Part shown: positions 26,024 to 40,230 of the stretch, one piece after another | Position numbering within the stretch: the first letter of the stretch is position 1 | Layout of the letters: the number at the start of each line of letters is the position of its first letter | Made by a program: the position numbers and the translations under genes | Notes under the pieces: generated by a model | Seen by the model: the letters and a program-made list of their open reading frames with translations, nothing else | Database searches by the model: none | Told to the model about the DNA's origin: nothing | Source of the DNA: Sipunculus nudus | Taxonomy: Eukaryota > Annelida > Sipuncula > Golfingiida > Sipunculidae | Reading direction: 5' to 3' | Assembly (NCBI GenBank): GCA_026874595.1 | Contig: CM049306.1 | Coordinates: forward strand, 50,294,019 to 50,358,018 | DNA: 64,000 bases

Positions 26024-28039
26024 ATTGGTCTGTTTATTACATCTCCCCGTTATTGGTTTGTTGTGTAGACCTCGCATTATCTTAATTTAATGAACTCAAG
26101 ATAACGTGAGCGGCAGTTAGAATTTAAGTACTCTATTATACTTCCTCTGTTATAACTAGCATTTATGAGAGACCCATTTTTTAAGCAGTAACTCTAACAT
26201 TTGCAGAATCATGTTTCTTTACACAATGACCTCATTGTATATAATCCCCAAGGACGGCACGTCTACGTGGAGTTGTTCATTGGGACCAATGGAGGTTTTC
26301 ATAAAATCTATACTTTTGCATGTACAGAAATTGGACCATACAGTATATACAATTATCTGCATCCAGATGGCACCGGAGGTTAGGGATTCAGGGTCCTCCT
26401 GTTTCCTGTCATCCCGGGCCGCTTTTCAGCTGGTCATTCCATGTTAACATACAGTCGAATTTCCATATTTTGCCTAGATGAGCCATGAAAACCTTTATGT
26501 TGATCTATAAATGGACCATTTTGGGTCGGTGGTGGGATGTCGCCCTGCTATCAGACCCAGCCAAGCGCTTCACTGATGTCAATCTGTCCCGACCAGGCCA
26601 AAGGAGAAAGACTATGCTGACGTCTCCTTTGTACTTCGTTTTATTTTGTGATAACTACAGTTCATCAGTGCCAACTCCCGGAATATGTACGACTTGGAGC
26701 GTACGGGGGTCCCGTGCGACGAACCTTAAATTATCTGCAGACTGGAACCTTCAAATAATCTGTAGACTGGTGCCCTCACCCTCCGGTCGTTGTCTCTCAA
26801 TCCACACAGAGTAGTTTGGACACTGCTGTGTTTTCACCTTGAAATACGATATCTTTCTGAAAAAGCTTCCATTACATGAATACGTTTTTTTATTATTTTG
26901 GCATATATAGAAAGTCACTGCAGTAAACCATATTTCGATTATATTCAACTGTTAAATTATATTTAACAATCTGCAACTTCCATTCAACGTTTCCTTACAA
27001 TGTGTAATAATGTGCTAAAATTGGCGGTATATGCAGAGTTTCAATTTGGCCAGATTTTCCCTTAGTTGGCTTGTTATCACTGTTATCACAGCATTGGTCC
27101 ATGATCAGGGATTAGAATATATTTGCAAATGATAATACATTTGTAACGAGAACTACACACAAAAATAGAAAATGAAAAATATTACTGCTACAGTGAGAGG
27201 GACAGGTTCTTGCATATGAACGTTGTTCATGTCCCCTATTGAGACATCCTGTCCCCAGAGACGTTCCCCATCTCAACAAATACTATACATACTGTAAAAT
27301 AAAGCGGTCTAAATATAACAGGAAGCCTTGGACTTATTTGTGATACAAAAGTTCCCGGGCCGTCTTGACAAAAGCATGCCCCGGATACAGAATGTGTTTT
27401 GATCAATGTTGAAGTCTATTGGTCTAGATAATTATTGCCCGGGTCTCCCGTTATTAGCCGAGCCGTAACACTGGGACCTCGATGGCGGGAAGTCAGATAC
27501 TACAGACAATGTATTCTGAAGCAGGTACGGGTCCACGGAGTAGCAAAAACAGCCCCGCCACGTCACCAACCCGTGAAGAGACCATTTAATAAACGCATGG
27601 GAACAGTCAACCTATCCTGCCACCCAGCCCCTTTGGAAAAACCATCCGACTTATTATCACACAGTGCAGCTGAATAAAAAAAATTGTCACAACCCAAGGT
27701 CGTTTATACGAACGACCACAACTGAGTGAACAATAAGTAAAAACGGTCCCAAACCAGTGTTCGTGAAGAAAAAAAAACTGCCACCAATAGAGGGTTAGAA
27801 TATAAACAATTTTAACCTTATATATTATATACATGTGTATGAATAGTCCCCCCCCCCCAAAAAAAAAAATAGGGTAAATATAGTGAATATAAAAGCTCGC
27901 AGTCCAAGAACACTTGATAAAAAGCTGCCCCGATGTATACATAAATATTATCTTGTTTCGTACTCCCGTTTGCCAGTGTTTTTTCGTGCTATTCAGGACA
28001 GTGTTACATACTGTTAGTTCCCTTCAAGTGTTATTTATT
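26024..28039. other. No gene recognised
   Basis: Frames of 80-110 codons at 26485-26814 and 27435-27677 have no family signatures. A poly-C/poly-A run lies at about 27849-27869. Confidence 0.45.
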
Positions 28040-28340
28040 ATAGGCATCGTCGAGGGACAGTATATTTCATTATCAGTATATCAGACCAAAGACATTGATA
28101 TATTTTCTCAGTATTGTCCAGGACCAGTGATATACATTATAACTGTTGTCCTCAGATAGCGCTATACATTATTATCAATGTCAAAGGTCCCTGTATGTGC
28201 TATACTTTATCAGTATCGCCCAGGGAAAATACAATACATTATCAGTATCGTCCAGGGAGAGAGCATTACATTATCAGTATGGTACATGCAGAGACAATGC
28301 AGTACATTATTAGTATCTTCCAGTGAAAATGCAGTACATT
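28040..28340 (+). repeat. Degenerate 5' edge of the 32-bp minisatellite
   Basis: Imperfect units resembling CATTATCAGTATCGTCCAGG, with variable length and many substitutions, precede the homogeneous array. TATCAG replaces the TATTAG typical of the core. This is the usual appearance of the end of a tandem array that escapes homogenisation. Confidence 0.8.
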
Positions 28341-31300
28341 ATTAGTATTATCAAGGAACAATGCAGTACATTATCAGTATCATCCAGGAACAATGCAGTA
28401 CATTATTAGTATCATCCAGGAACAATGCAGTACATTATTAGAATCATCCAGGAACAATGCAGTACATTATTAGTATCATCCAGGAACAAGGCAGTACATT
28501 ATTAGTATCATCCAGGAACAATGCAGTACATTATTAGTATCATCCATGGACAATGCAGTACATTATTAGTATCGTCCAGGGACAATGCAGTACATTATTA
28601 GTATCATCCAGGAACAATGCAGTACATTATTAGTATCATCCAGGAACAATGCAGTACATTATTAGTATCATCCATGGACAATGCAGTACATTATTAGAAT
28701 CATCCAGGAACAATGCAGTACATTATTAGTATCATCCAGGAACAATGCAGTTCATAAGTATCGTCCAGGGACAATGCAGTACATTATTAGAATCATCCAG
28801 AAACAATGCAGGACATTATTAGTATCATCCAGGAACAATGCAGTACATTATTAGTATCATCCAGGAAAAATGCAGTTCATTAGTATCGTCCAGGGACAAT
28901 GCAGTACATTATTAGAATCATCCAGAAACTATGCAGTACATTATTAGTATCATCCAGAAACAATGCAGTACATTATTAGTATCATCCAGGAACAATGCAG
29001 TACATTATTAGAATCATCCATGGACAATGCAGTACATTATTAGTATCATCCAGGTACAATGCAGTACATTGTAAGTATCGTCCAGGGACAATGCAGTACA
29101 TTATTAGAATCATCCAGAAACAATGCAGTACATAATTAGTATCATCCAGGAACAATGCAGTACATTATTAGTATCATCCATGGACAATGCAGTACATTAT
29201 TAGTATCATCCGGGAACAACGCAGTATATTATTAGTATCATCCAGGAACAATGCAGTACATTATTAGTATCGTCCATGGACAATGCAGTACATTATAAGT
29301 ATCATCCAGGAACAATGGAGTACATTATTAGTATCATCCAGGAACAATGCAGTACATTATTAGTATCGTCCATGGACAATGCAGTACATTATAAGTATCA
29401 TCCAGGAACAATGGAGTACATTATTAGTATCATCCAGGTACAATGCAGTACATTATTAGTATCATCCGGGAACAACGCAGTATATTATTAGTATCATCCA
29501 GGAACAATGCAGTACATTGTAAGTATCGTCCAGGGACAATGCAGTACATTATTAGAATCATCCAGAAACAATGCAGTACATAATTAGTATCATCCAGGAA
29601 CAATGCAGTACATTATTAGAATCATCCATGGACAATGCAGTACATCATTAGTATCATCCAGGTACAATGCAGTACATTGTAAGTATCGTCCAGGGACAAT
29701 GCTGTACATTATTAGAATCATCCAGAAACAATGCAGTACATAATTAGTATCATCCAGGAACAATGCAGTTCATAAGTATCGTCCAGGGACAATGCAGTAC
29801 ATTATTAGAATCATCCAGAAACAAAGCAGGACATTATTAGTATCATCCAGGAACAACGCAGTACATTATTAGTATCATCCAGGAAAAATGCAGTTCATTA
29901 GTATCGTCCAGGGACAATGCAGTACATTATTAGAATCATCCAGAAACTATGCAGTACATTATTAGTATCATCCAGAAACAATGCAATACATTATTAGTAT
30001 CATCCAGGAACAAGGCAGTACATTATTAGTATCATCCAGGAACAATGCAGTACATTATTAGAATCATCCATGGACAATGCAGTACATTATTAGTATCATC
30101 CATGGACAATGCAGTACATTATTAGTATCATCCAGGAACAATGGAGTACATTATTAGTATCATCCAGGTACAATGCAGTACATTATTAGTATCATCCGGG
30201 AACAACGCAGTATATTATTAGTATCATCCAGGAACAATGCAGTACATTGTAAGTATCGTCCAGGGACAATGCAGTACATTATTAGAATCATCCAGAAACA
30301 ATGCAGTACATAATAAGTATCATCCAGGAACAATGCAGTACATTATTAGAATCATCCATGGACAATGCAGTACATTATTAGTATCATCCAGGTACAATGC
30401 AGTACATTGTAAGTATCGTCCAGGGACAATGCAGTACATTATTAGAATCATCCAGAAACAATGCAGTACATAATTAGTATCATCCAGGAACAATGCAGTA
30501 CATTATTAGTATCATCCATGGACAATGCAGTACATTATTAGTATCATCCGGGAACAACGCAGTATATTATTAGTATCATCCAGGAACAATGCAGTACATT
30601 ATTAGTATCGTCCATGGACAATGCAGTACATTATAAGTATCATCCAGGAACAATGGAGTAAATTATTAGTATCATCCAGGAACAATGCAGTACATTATTA
30701 GTATCGTCCATGGACAATGCAGTACATTATAAGTATCATCCAGGAACAATGGAGTACATTATTAGTATCATCCAGGAACAATGCAGTACATTATTAGTAT
30801 CATCCAGGAACAATGCAGTACATTATTAGTATCATCCAGGAACAATGCAGTACATTATTAGTATCATCCAGGAACAATGCAGTACATTATTAGTATCATC
30901 CAGGAACAATGCAGTACAATATTAGTATCATCCAGGAACAATGCAGTACATTATTAGTATCATCCATGGACAATGCAGTACATTATTAGAATCATCCAGG
31001 AACAATGCAGTACATTATTAGTATCATCCAGGAACAATGCAGTTCATAAGTATCGTCCAGGGACAATGCAGTACATTATTAGAATCATCCAGAAACAAAG
31101 CAGGACATTATTAGTATCATCCAGGAACAATGCAGTACATTATTAGTATCATCCAGGAAAAATGCAGTTCATAAGTATCGTCCAGGGACAATGCAGTACA
31201 TTATTAGAATCATCCAGAAACTATGCAGTACATTATTAGTATCATCCAGAAACAATGCAGTACATTATTAGTATCATCCAGGAACAAGGCAGTACATTAT

Positions 31301-34300
31301 TAGTATCATCCAGGAACAATGCAGTACATTATTAGAATCATCCATGGACAATGCAGTACATTATTAGTATCATCCATGGACAATGCAGTACATTATAAGT
31401 ATCATCCAGGAACAATGGAGTACATTATTAGTATCATCCAGGTACAATGCAGTACATTATTAGTATCATCCGGGAACAACGCAGTATATTATTAGTATCA
31501 TCCAGGAACAATGCAGTACATTGTAAGTATCGTCCAGGGACAATGCAGTACATTATTAGAATCATCCAGAAACAATGCAGTACATAATTAGTATCATCCA
31601 GGAACAATGCAGTACATTATTAGAATCATCCATGGACAATGCAGTACATCATAAGTATCATCCAGGTACAATGCAGTACATTGTAAGTATCGTCCAGGGA
31701 CAATGCAGTACATTATTAGAATCATCCAGAAACAATGCAGTACATAATTAGTATCATCCAGGAACAATGCAGTTCATAAGTATCGTCCAGGGACAATGCA
31801 GTACATTATTAGAATCATCCAGAAACAAAGCAGGACATTATTAGTATCATCCAGGAACAACGCAGTACATTATTAGTATCATCCAGGAAAAATGCAGTTC
31901 ATAAGTATCGTCCAGGGACAATGCAGTACATTATTAGAATCATCCAGAAACTATGCAGTACATTATTAGTATCATCCAGAAACAATGCAGTACATTATTA
32001 GTATCATCCAGGAACAAGGCAGTACATTATTAGTATCATCCAGGAACAATGCAGTACATTATTAGAATCATCCATGGACAATGCAGTACATTATTAGTAT
32101 CATCCATGGACAATGCAGTACATTATTAGTATCATCCAGGAACAATGGAGTACATTATTAGTATCATCCAGGTACAATGCAGTACATTATTAGTATCATC
32201 CGGGAACAACGCATTATATTATTAGTATCATCCAGGAACAATGCAGTACATTGTAAGTATCGTCCAGGGACAATGCAGTACATTATTAGAATCATCCAGA
32301 AACAATGCAGTACATAATAAGTATCATCCAGGAACAATGCAGTACATTATTAGAATCATCCATGGACAATGCAGTACATTATTAGTATCATCCAGGTACA
32401 ATGCAGTACATTGTAAGTATCGTCCAGGGACAATGCAGTACATTATTAGAATCATCCAGAAACAATGCAGTACATAATTAGTATCATCCAGGAACAATGC
32501 AGTACATTATTAGTATCATCCATGGACAATGCAGTACATTATTAGTATCATCCGGGAACAACGCAGTATATTATTAGTATCATCCAGGAACAATGCAGTA
32601 CATTATTAGTATCATCCAGGAACAATGCAGTACATTATTAGTATCGTCCATGGACAATGCAGTACATTATAAGTATCATCCAGGAACAATGGAGTACATT
32701 ATTAGTATCATCCAGGAACAATGCAGTACATTATTAGTATCATCCAGGAACAATGCAGTACATTATTAGTATCATCCATGGACAATGCAGTACATTATAA
32801 GTGTCATCCAGGAACAATGCAGTACAATATTAGTATCATCCAGGAACAATGCAGTACATTATTAGTATCATCCATGGACAATGCAGTACATTATTAGAAA
32901 CATCCAGGAACAATGCAGTACATTATTAATATCATCCAGGAACAATGCAGTTCATAAGTATCGTCCAGGGACAATGCAGTACATTATTAGAATCATCCAG
33001 AAACAAAGCAGGACATTATTAGTATCATTCAGGAACAATACAGTACATTATTAGTATCATCCAGGAAAAATGCAGTTCATAAGTATCGTCCAGGGACAAT
33101 GCAGTACATTATTGGAATCATCCAGAAACTATGCAGTACATTATTAGTATCATCCAGAAACAATGCAGTACATTATTAGTATCATCCAGGAACAATGCAG
33201 TACATTATTAGTATCATCCAGGAACAATGCAGTACATTATTAGAATCATCCATGGACAATGCAGTACATTATTAGTATCATCCAGGTACAATGCAGTACA
33301 TTGTAAGTATCGTCCAGGGACAATGCAGTACATTATTAGAATCATCCAGAAACAATGCAGTACATAATTAGTATCATCCAGGAACAATGCAGTACATTAT
33401 TAGTATCATCCATGGACAATGCAGTACATTATAAGTATCATCCGGGAACAACGCAGTATATTATTAGTGTCATCCAGGAACAATGCAGTACATTATTAGT
33501 ATCATCCAGGAACAATGCAGTACATTATTAGTATCGTCCATGGACAATGCAGTACATTATAAGTATCATCCAGGAACAATGGAGTACATTATTAGTATCA
33601 TCCAGGAACAATGCAGTACATTATTAGTATCGTCCATGGACAATGCAGTACATTATAAGTATCATCCAGGAACAATGAAGTACATTATTAGTATCATCCA
33701 GGAACAATGCAGTACATTATTAGTATCATCCAGGAACAATGCAGTACATTATTAGTATCATCCAGGAACAATGCAGTACATTATTAGTATCATCCAGGAA
33801 CAATGCAGTACATTATTAGTATCATCCAGGAACAATGCAGTACAATATTAGTATCATCCAGGAACAATGCAGTACATTATTAGTATCATCCATGGACAAT
33901 GCAGTACATTATTAGAATCATCCAGGAACAATGCAGTACATTATTAGTATCATCCAGGAACAATGCAGTTCATAAGTATCGTCCAGGGACAATGCAGTAC
34001 ATTATTAGAATCATCCAGAAACAAAGCAGGACATTATTAGTATCATCCAGGAACAATGCAGTACATTATTAGTATCATCCAGGAAAAATGCAGTTCATAA
34101 GTATCGTCCAGGGACAATGCAGTACATTATTAGAATCATCCAGAAACTATGCAGTACATTATTAGTATCATCCAGAAACAATGCAGTACATTATTAGTAT
34201 CATCCAGGAACAAGGCAGTACATTATTAGTATCATCCAGGAACAATGCAGTACATTATTAGAATCATCCATGGACAATGCAGTACATTATTAGTATCATC

Positions 34301-37300
34301 CATGGACAATGCAGTACATTATAAGTATCATCCAGGAACAATGGAGTACATTATTAGTATCATCCAGGTACAATGCAGTACATTATTAGTATCATCCGGG
34401 AACAACGCAGTATATTATTAGTATCATCCAGGAACAATGCAGTACATTGTAAGTATCGTCCAGGGACAATGCAGTACATTATTAGAATCATCCAGAAACA
34501 ATGCAGTACATAATTAGTATCATCCAGGAACAATGCAGTACATTATTAGAATCATCCATGGACAATGCAGTACATCATTAGTATCATCCAGGTACAATGC
34601 AGTACATTGTAAGTATCGTCCAGGGACAATGCAGTACATTATTAGAATCATCCAGAAACAATGCAGTACATTATTAGTATCATCCATGGACAATGCAGTA
34701 CATTATTAGTATCATCCGGGAACAACGCAGTATATTATTAGTATCATCCAGGAACAATGCAGTACATTATTAGTATCATCCAGGAACAATGCAGTACATT
34801 ATTAGTATCGTCCATGGACAATGCAGTACATTATAAGTATCATCCAGGAACAATGGAGTACATTATTAGTATCATCCAGGAACAATGCAGTACATTATTA
34901 GTATCATCCAGGAACAATGCAGTACATTATTAGTATCATCCATGGACAATGCAGTACATTATAAGTATCATCCAGGAACAATGCAGTACAATATTAGTAT
35001 CATCCAGGAACAATGCAGTACATTATTAGTATCATCCATGGACAATGCAGTACATTATTAGAAACATCCAGGAACAATGCAGTACATTATTAATATCATC
35101 CAGGAACAATGCAGTTCATAAGTATCGTCCAGGGACAATGCAGTACATTATTAGAATCATCCAGAAACAAAGCAGGACATTATTAGTATCATTCAGGAAC
35201 AATACAGTACATTATTAGTATCATCCAGGAAAAATGCAGTTCATAAGTATCGTCCAGGGACAATGCAGTACATTATTGGAATCATCCAGAAACTATGCAG
35301 TACATTATTAGTATCATCCAGAAACAATGCAGTACATTATTAGTATCATCCAGGAACAATGCAGTACATTATTAGTATCATCCAGGAACAATGCAGTACA
35401 TTATTAGAATCATCCATGGACAATGCAGTACATTATTAGTATCATCCAGGTACAATGCAGTACATTGTAAGTATCGTCCAGGGACAATGCAGTACATTAT
35501 TAGAATCATCCAGAAACAATGCAGTACATAATTAGTATCATCCAGGAACAATGCAGTACATTATTAGTATCATCCATGGACAATGCAGTACATTATAAGT
35601 ATCATCCGGGAACAACGCAGTATATTATTAGTGTCATCCAGGAACAATGCAGTACATTATTAGTATCATCCAGGAACAATGCAGTACATTATTAGTATCG
35701 TCCATGGACAATGCAGTACATTATAAGTATCATCCAGGAACAATGGAGTACATTATTAGTATCATCCAGGAACAATGCAGTACATTATTAGTATCGTCCA
35801 TGGACAATGCAGTACATTATAAGTATCATCCAGGAACAATGAAGTACATTATTAGTATCATCCAGGAACAATGCAGTACATTATTAGTATCATCCAGGAA
35901 CAATGCAGTACATTATTAGTATCATCCAGGAACAATGCAGTACATTATTAGTATCATCCAGGAACAATGCAGTACATTATTAGTATCATCCAGGAACAAT
36001 GCAGTACAATATTAGTATCATCCAGGAACAATGCAGTACATTATTAGTATCATCCATGGACAATGCAGTACATTATTAGAATCATCCAGGAACAATGCAG
36101 TACATTATTAGTATCATCCAGGAACAATGCAGTTCATAAGTATCGTCCAGGGACAATGCAGTACATTATTAGAATCATCCAGAAACAAAGCAGGACATTA
36201 TTAGTATCATCCAGGAACAATGCAGTACATTATTAGTATCATCCAGGAAAAATGCAGTTCATAAGTATCGTCCAGGGACAATGCAGTACATTATTAGAAT
36301 CATCCAGAAACTATGCAGTACATTATTAGTATCATCCAGAAACAATGCAGTACATTATTAGTATCATCCAGGAACAAGGCAGTACATTATTAGTATCATC
36401 CAGGAACAATGCAGTACATTATTAGAATCATCCATGGACAATGCAGTACATTATTAGTATCATCCATGGACAATGCAGTACATTATAAGTATCATCCAGG
36501 AACAATGGAGTACATTATTAGTATCATCCAGGTACAATGCAGTACATTATTAGTATCATCCGGGAACAACGCAGTATATTATTAGTATCATCCAGGAACA
36601 ATGCAGTACATTGTAAGTATCGTCCAGGGACAATGCAGTACATTATTAGAATCATCCAGAAACAATGCAGTACATAATTAGTATCATCCAGGAACAATGC
36701 AGTACATTATTAGAATCATCCATGGACAATGCAGTACATCATTAGTATCATCCAGGTACAATGCAGTACATTGTAAGTATCGTCCAGGGACAATGCAGTA
36801 CATTATTAGAATCATCCAGAAACAATGCAGTACATAATTAGTATCATCCAGGAACAATGCAGTTCATAAGTATCGTCCAGGGACAATGCAGTACATTATT
36901 AGAATCATCCAGAAACAAAGCAGGACATTATTAGTATCATTCAGGAACAATGCAGTACATTATTAGTATCATCCAGGAACAATGCAGTTCATAAGTATCG
37001 TCCAGGGACAATGCAGTACATTATTAGAATCATCCAGAAACAAAGCAGGACATTATTAGTATCATCCAGGAACAATGCAGTACATTATTAGTATCATCCA
37101 GGAAAAATGCAGTTCATAAGTATCGTCCAGGGACAATGCAGTACATTATTAGAATCATCCAGAAACTATGCAGTACATTATTAGTATCATCCAGAAACAA
37201 TGCAGTACATTATTAGTATCATCCAGGAACAAGGCAGTACATTATTAGTATCATCCAGGAACAATGCAGTACATTATTAGAATCATCCATGGACAATGCA

Positions 37301-40230
37301 GTACATTATTAGTATCATCCATGGACAATGCAGTACATTATAAGTATCATCCAGGAACAATGGAGTACATTATTAGTATCATCCAGGTACAATGCAGTAC
37401 ATTATTAGTATCATCCGGGAACAACGCAGTATATTATTAGTATCATCCAGGAACAATGCAGTACATTGTAAGTATCGTCCAGGGACAATGCAGTACATTA
37501 TTAGAATCATCCAGAAACAATGCAGTACATAATTAGTATCATCCAGGAACAATGCAGTACATTATTAGAATCATCCATGGACAATGCAGTACATCATTAG
37601 TATCATCCAGGTACAATGCAGTACATTGTAAGTATCGTCCAGGGACAATGCAGTACATTATTAGAATCATCCAGAAACAATGCAGTACATAATTAGTATC
37701 ATCCAGGAACAATGCAGTTCATAAGTATCGTCCAGGGACAATGCAGTACATTATTAGAATCATCCAGAAACAAAGCAGGACATTATTAGTATCATCCAGG
37801 AACAACGCAGTACATTATTAGTATCATCCAGGAAAAATGCAGTTCATAAGTATCGTCCAGGGACAATGCAGTACATTATTAGAATCATCCAGAAACTATG
37901 CAGTACATTATTAGTATCATCCAGAAACAATGCAGTACATTATTAGTATCATCCAGGAACAAGGCAGTACATTATTAGTATCATCCAGGAACAATGCAGT
38001 ACATTATTAGAATCATCCATGGACAATGCAGTACATTATTAGTATCATCCATGGTCAATGCAGTACATTATTAGTATCATCCAGGAACAATGGAGTACAT
38101 TATTAGTATCATCCAGGTACAATGCAGTACATTATTAGTATCATCTGGGAACAACGCAGTATATTATTAGTATCATCCAGGAACAATGCAGTACATTGTA
38201 AGTATCGTCCAGGGACAATGCAGTACATTATTAGAATCATCCAGAAACAATGCAGTACATAATAAGTATCATCCAGGAACAATGCAGTACATTATTAGAA
38301 TCATCTATGGACAATGCAGTACATTATTAGTATCATCCAGGTACAATGCAGTACATTGTAAGTATCGTCCAGGGACAATGCAGTACATTATTAGAATCAT
38401 CCAGAAACAATGCAGTACATAATTAGTATCATCCAGGAACAATGCAGTACATTATTAGTATCATCCATGGACAATGCAGTACATTATTAGTATCATCCGG
38501 GAACAACGCAGTATATTATTAGTATCATCCAGGAACAATGCAGTACATTATTAGTATCATCCAGGAACAATGCAGTACATTATTAGTATCGTCCATGGAC
38601 AATGCAGTACATTATAAGTATCATCCAGGAACAATGGAGTACATTATTAGTATCACCAGGAACAATGCAGTACATTATTAGTATCATCCAGGAACAATGC
38701 AGTACATTATTAGTATCATCCATGGACAATGCAGTACATTATAAGTATCATCCAGGAACAATGCAGTACAATATTAGTATCATCCAGGAACAATGCAGTA
38801 CATTATTAGTATCATCCATGGACAATGCAGTACATTATTAGAAACATCCAGGAACAATGCAGTACATTATTAATATCATCCAGGAACAATGCAGTTCATA
38901 AGTATCGTCCAGGGACAATGCAGTACATTATTAGAATCATCCAGAAACAAAGCAGGACATTATTAGTATCATTCAGGAACAATACAGTACATTATTAGTA
39001 TCATCCAGGAAAAATGCAGTTCATAAGTATCGTCCAGGGACAATGCAGTACATTATTGGAATCATCCAGAAACTATGCAGTACATTATTAGTATCATCCA
39101 GAAACAATGCAGTACATTATTAGTATCATCCAGGAACAATGCAGTACATTATTAGTATCATCCAGGAACAATGCAGTACATTATTAGAATCATCCATGGA
39201 CAATGCAGTACATTATTAGTATCATCCAGGTACAATGCAGTACATTGTAAGTATCGTCCAGGGACAATGCAGTACATTATTAGAATCATCCAGAAACAAT
39301 GCAGTACATAATTAGTATCATCCAGGAACAATGCAGTACATTATTAGTATCATCCATGGACAATGCAGTACATTATAAGTATCATCCGGGAACAACGCAG
39401 TATATTATTAGTGTCATCCAGGAACAATGCAGTACATTATTAGTATCATCCAGGAACAATGCAGTACATTATTAGTATCGTCCATGGACAATGCAGTACA
39501 TTATAAGTATCATCCAGGAACAATGGAGTACATTATTAGTATCATCCAAGAACAATGCAGTACATTATTAGTATCATCCAGGAACAATGCAGTACATTAT
39601 TAGTATCATCCAGGAACAATGCAGTACAATATTAGTATCATCCAGGAACAATGCAGTACATTATTAGTATCATCCATGGACAATGCAGTACATTATTAGA
39701 ATCATCCAGGAACAATGCAGTACATTATTAGTATCATCCAGGAACAATGCAGTTCATAAGTATCGTCCAGGGACAATGCAGTACATTATTAGAATCATCC
39801 AGAAACAAAGCAGGACATTATAAGTATCATCCAGGAACAATGCAGTACATTATTAGTATCATCCAGGAAAAATGCAGTTCATAAGTATCGTCCAGGGACA
39901 ATGCAGTACATTATTAGAATCATCCAGAAACTATGCAGTACATTATTAGTATCATCCAGAAACAATGCAGTACATTATTAGTATCATCCGGGAACAATGC
40001 AGTACATTATTAGAATCATCCATGGACAATGCAGTACATTATTAGTATCATCCAGGTACAATGCAGTACATTGTAAGTATCGTCCAGGGACAATGCAGTA
40101 CATTATTAGAATCATCCAGAAACAATGCAGTACATAATTAGTATCATCCAGGAACAATGCAGTACATTATTAGTATCATCCAGGAACAATGCAGTACATT
40201 ATTAGTATCATCCAGGAACAATGCAGTACA
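28340..40230 (+). repeat. 32-bp minisatellite, homogenised core with higher-order modules
   Basis: Perfect to near-perfect tandem copies of a 32-bp unit (core ATTATTAGTATCATCC followed by AGGAACAATGCAGTAC). Sub-variants read ATGGA, AGGGA, AGAAA, AGGTA or GGGAA after the CC. A 29-bp unit, with TTCATAAG or TTCATTAG replacing TACATTATAAG, recurs. Its marker occurrences (TTCATAAG following AACAATGCAG) start at 28751, 29769, 31043, 31773, 32951, 33969, 35115, 36133, 36863, 36988, 37718, 38895 and 39753. Spacings are 1018, 1274, 730, 1178, 1018, 1146, 1018, 730, 125, 730, 1177 and 858. Almost all equal 32n minus 6, so each module carries exactly two 29-bp units. Short repetitive ORFs here are by-products of the repeat. 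Confidence 0.97.
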
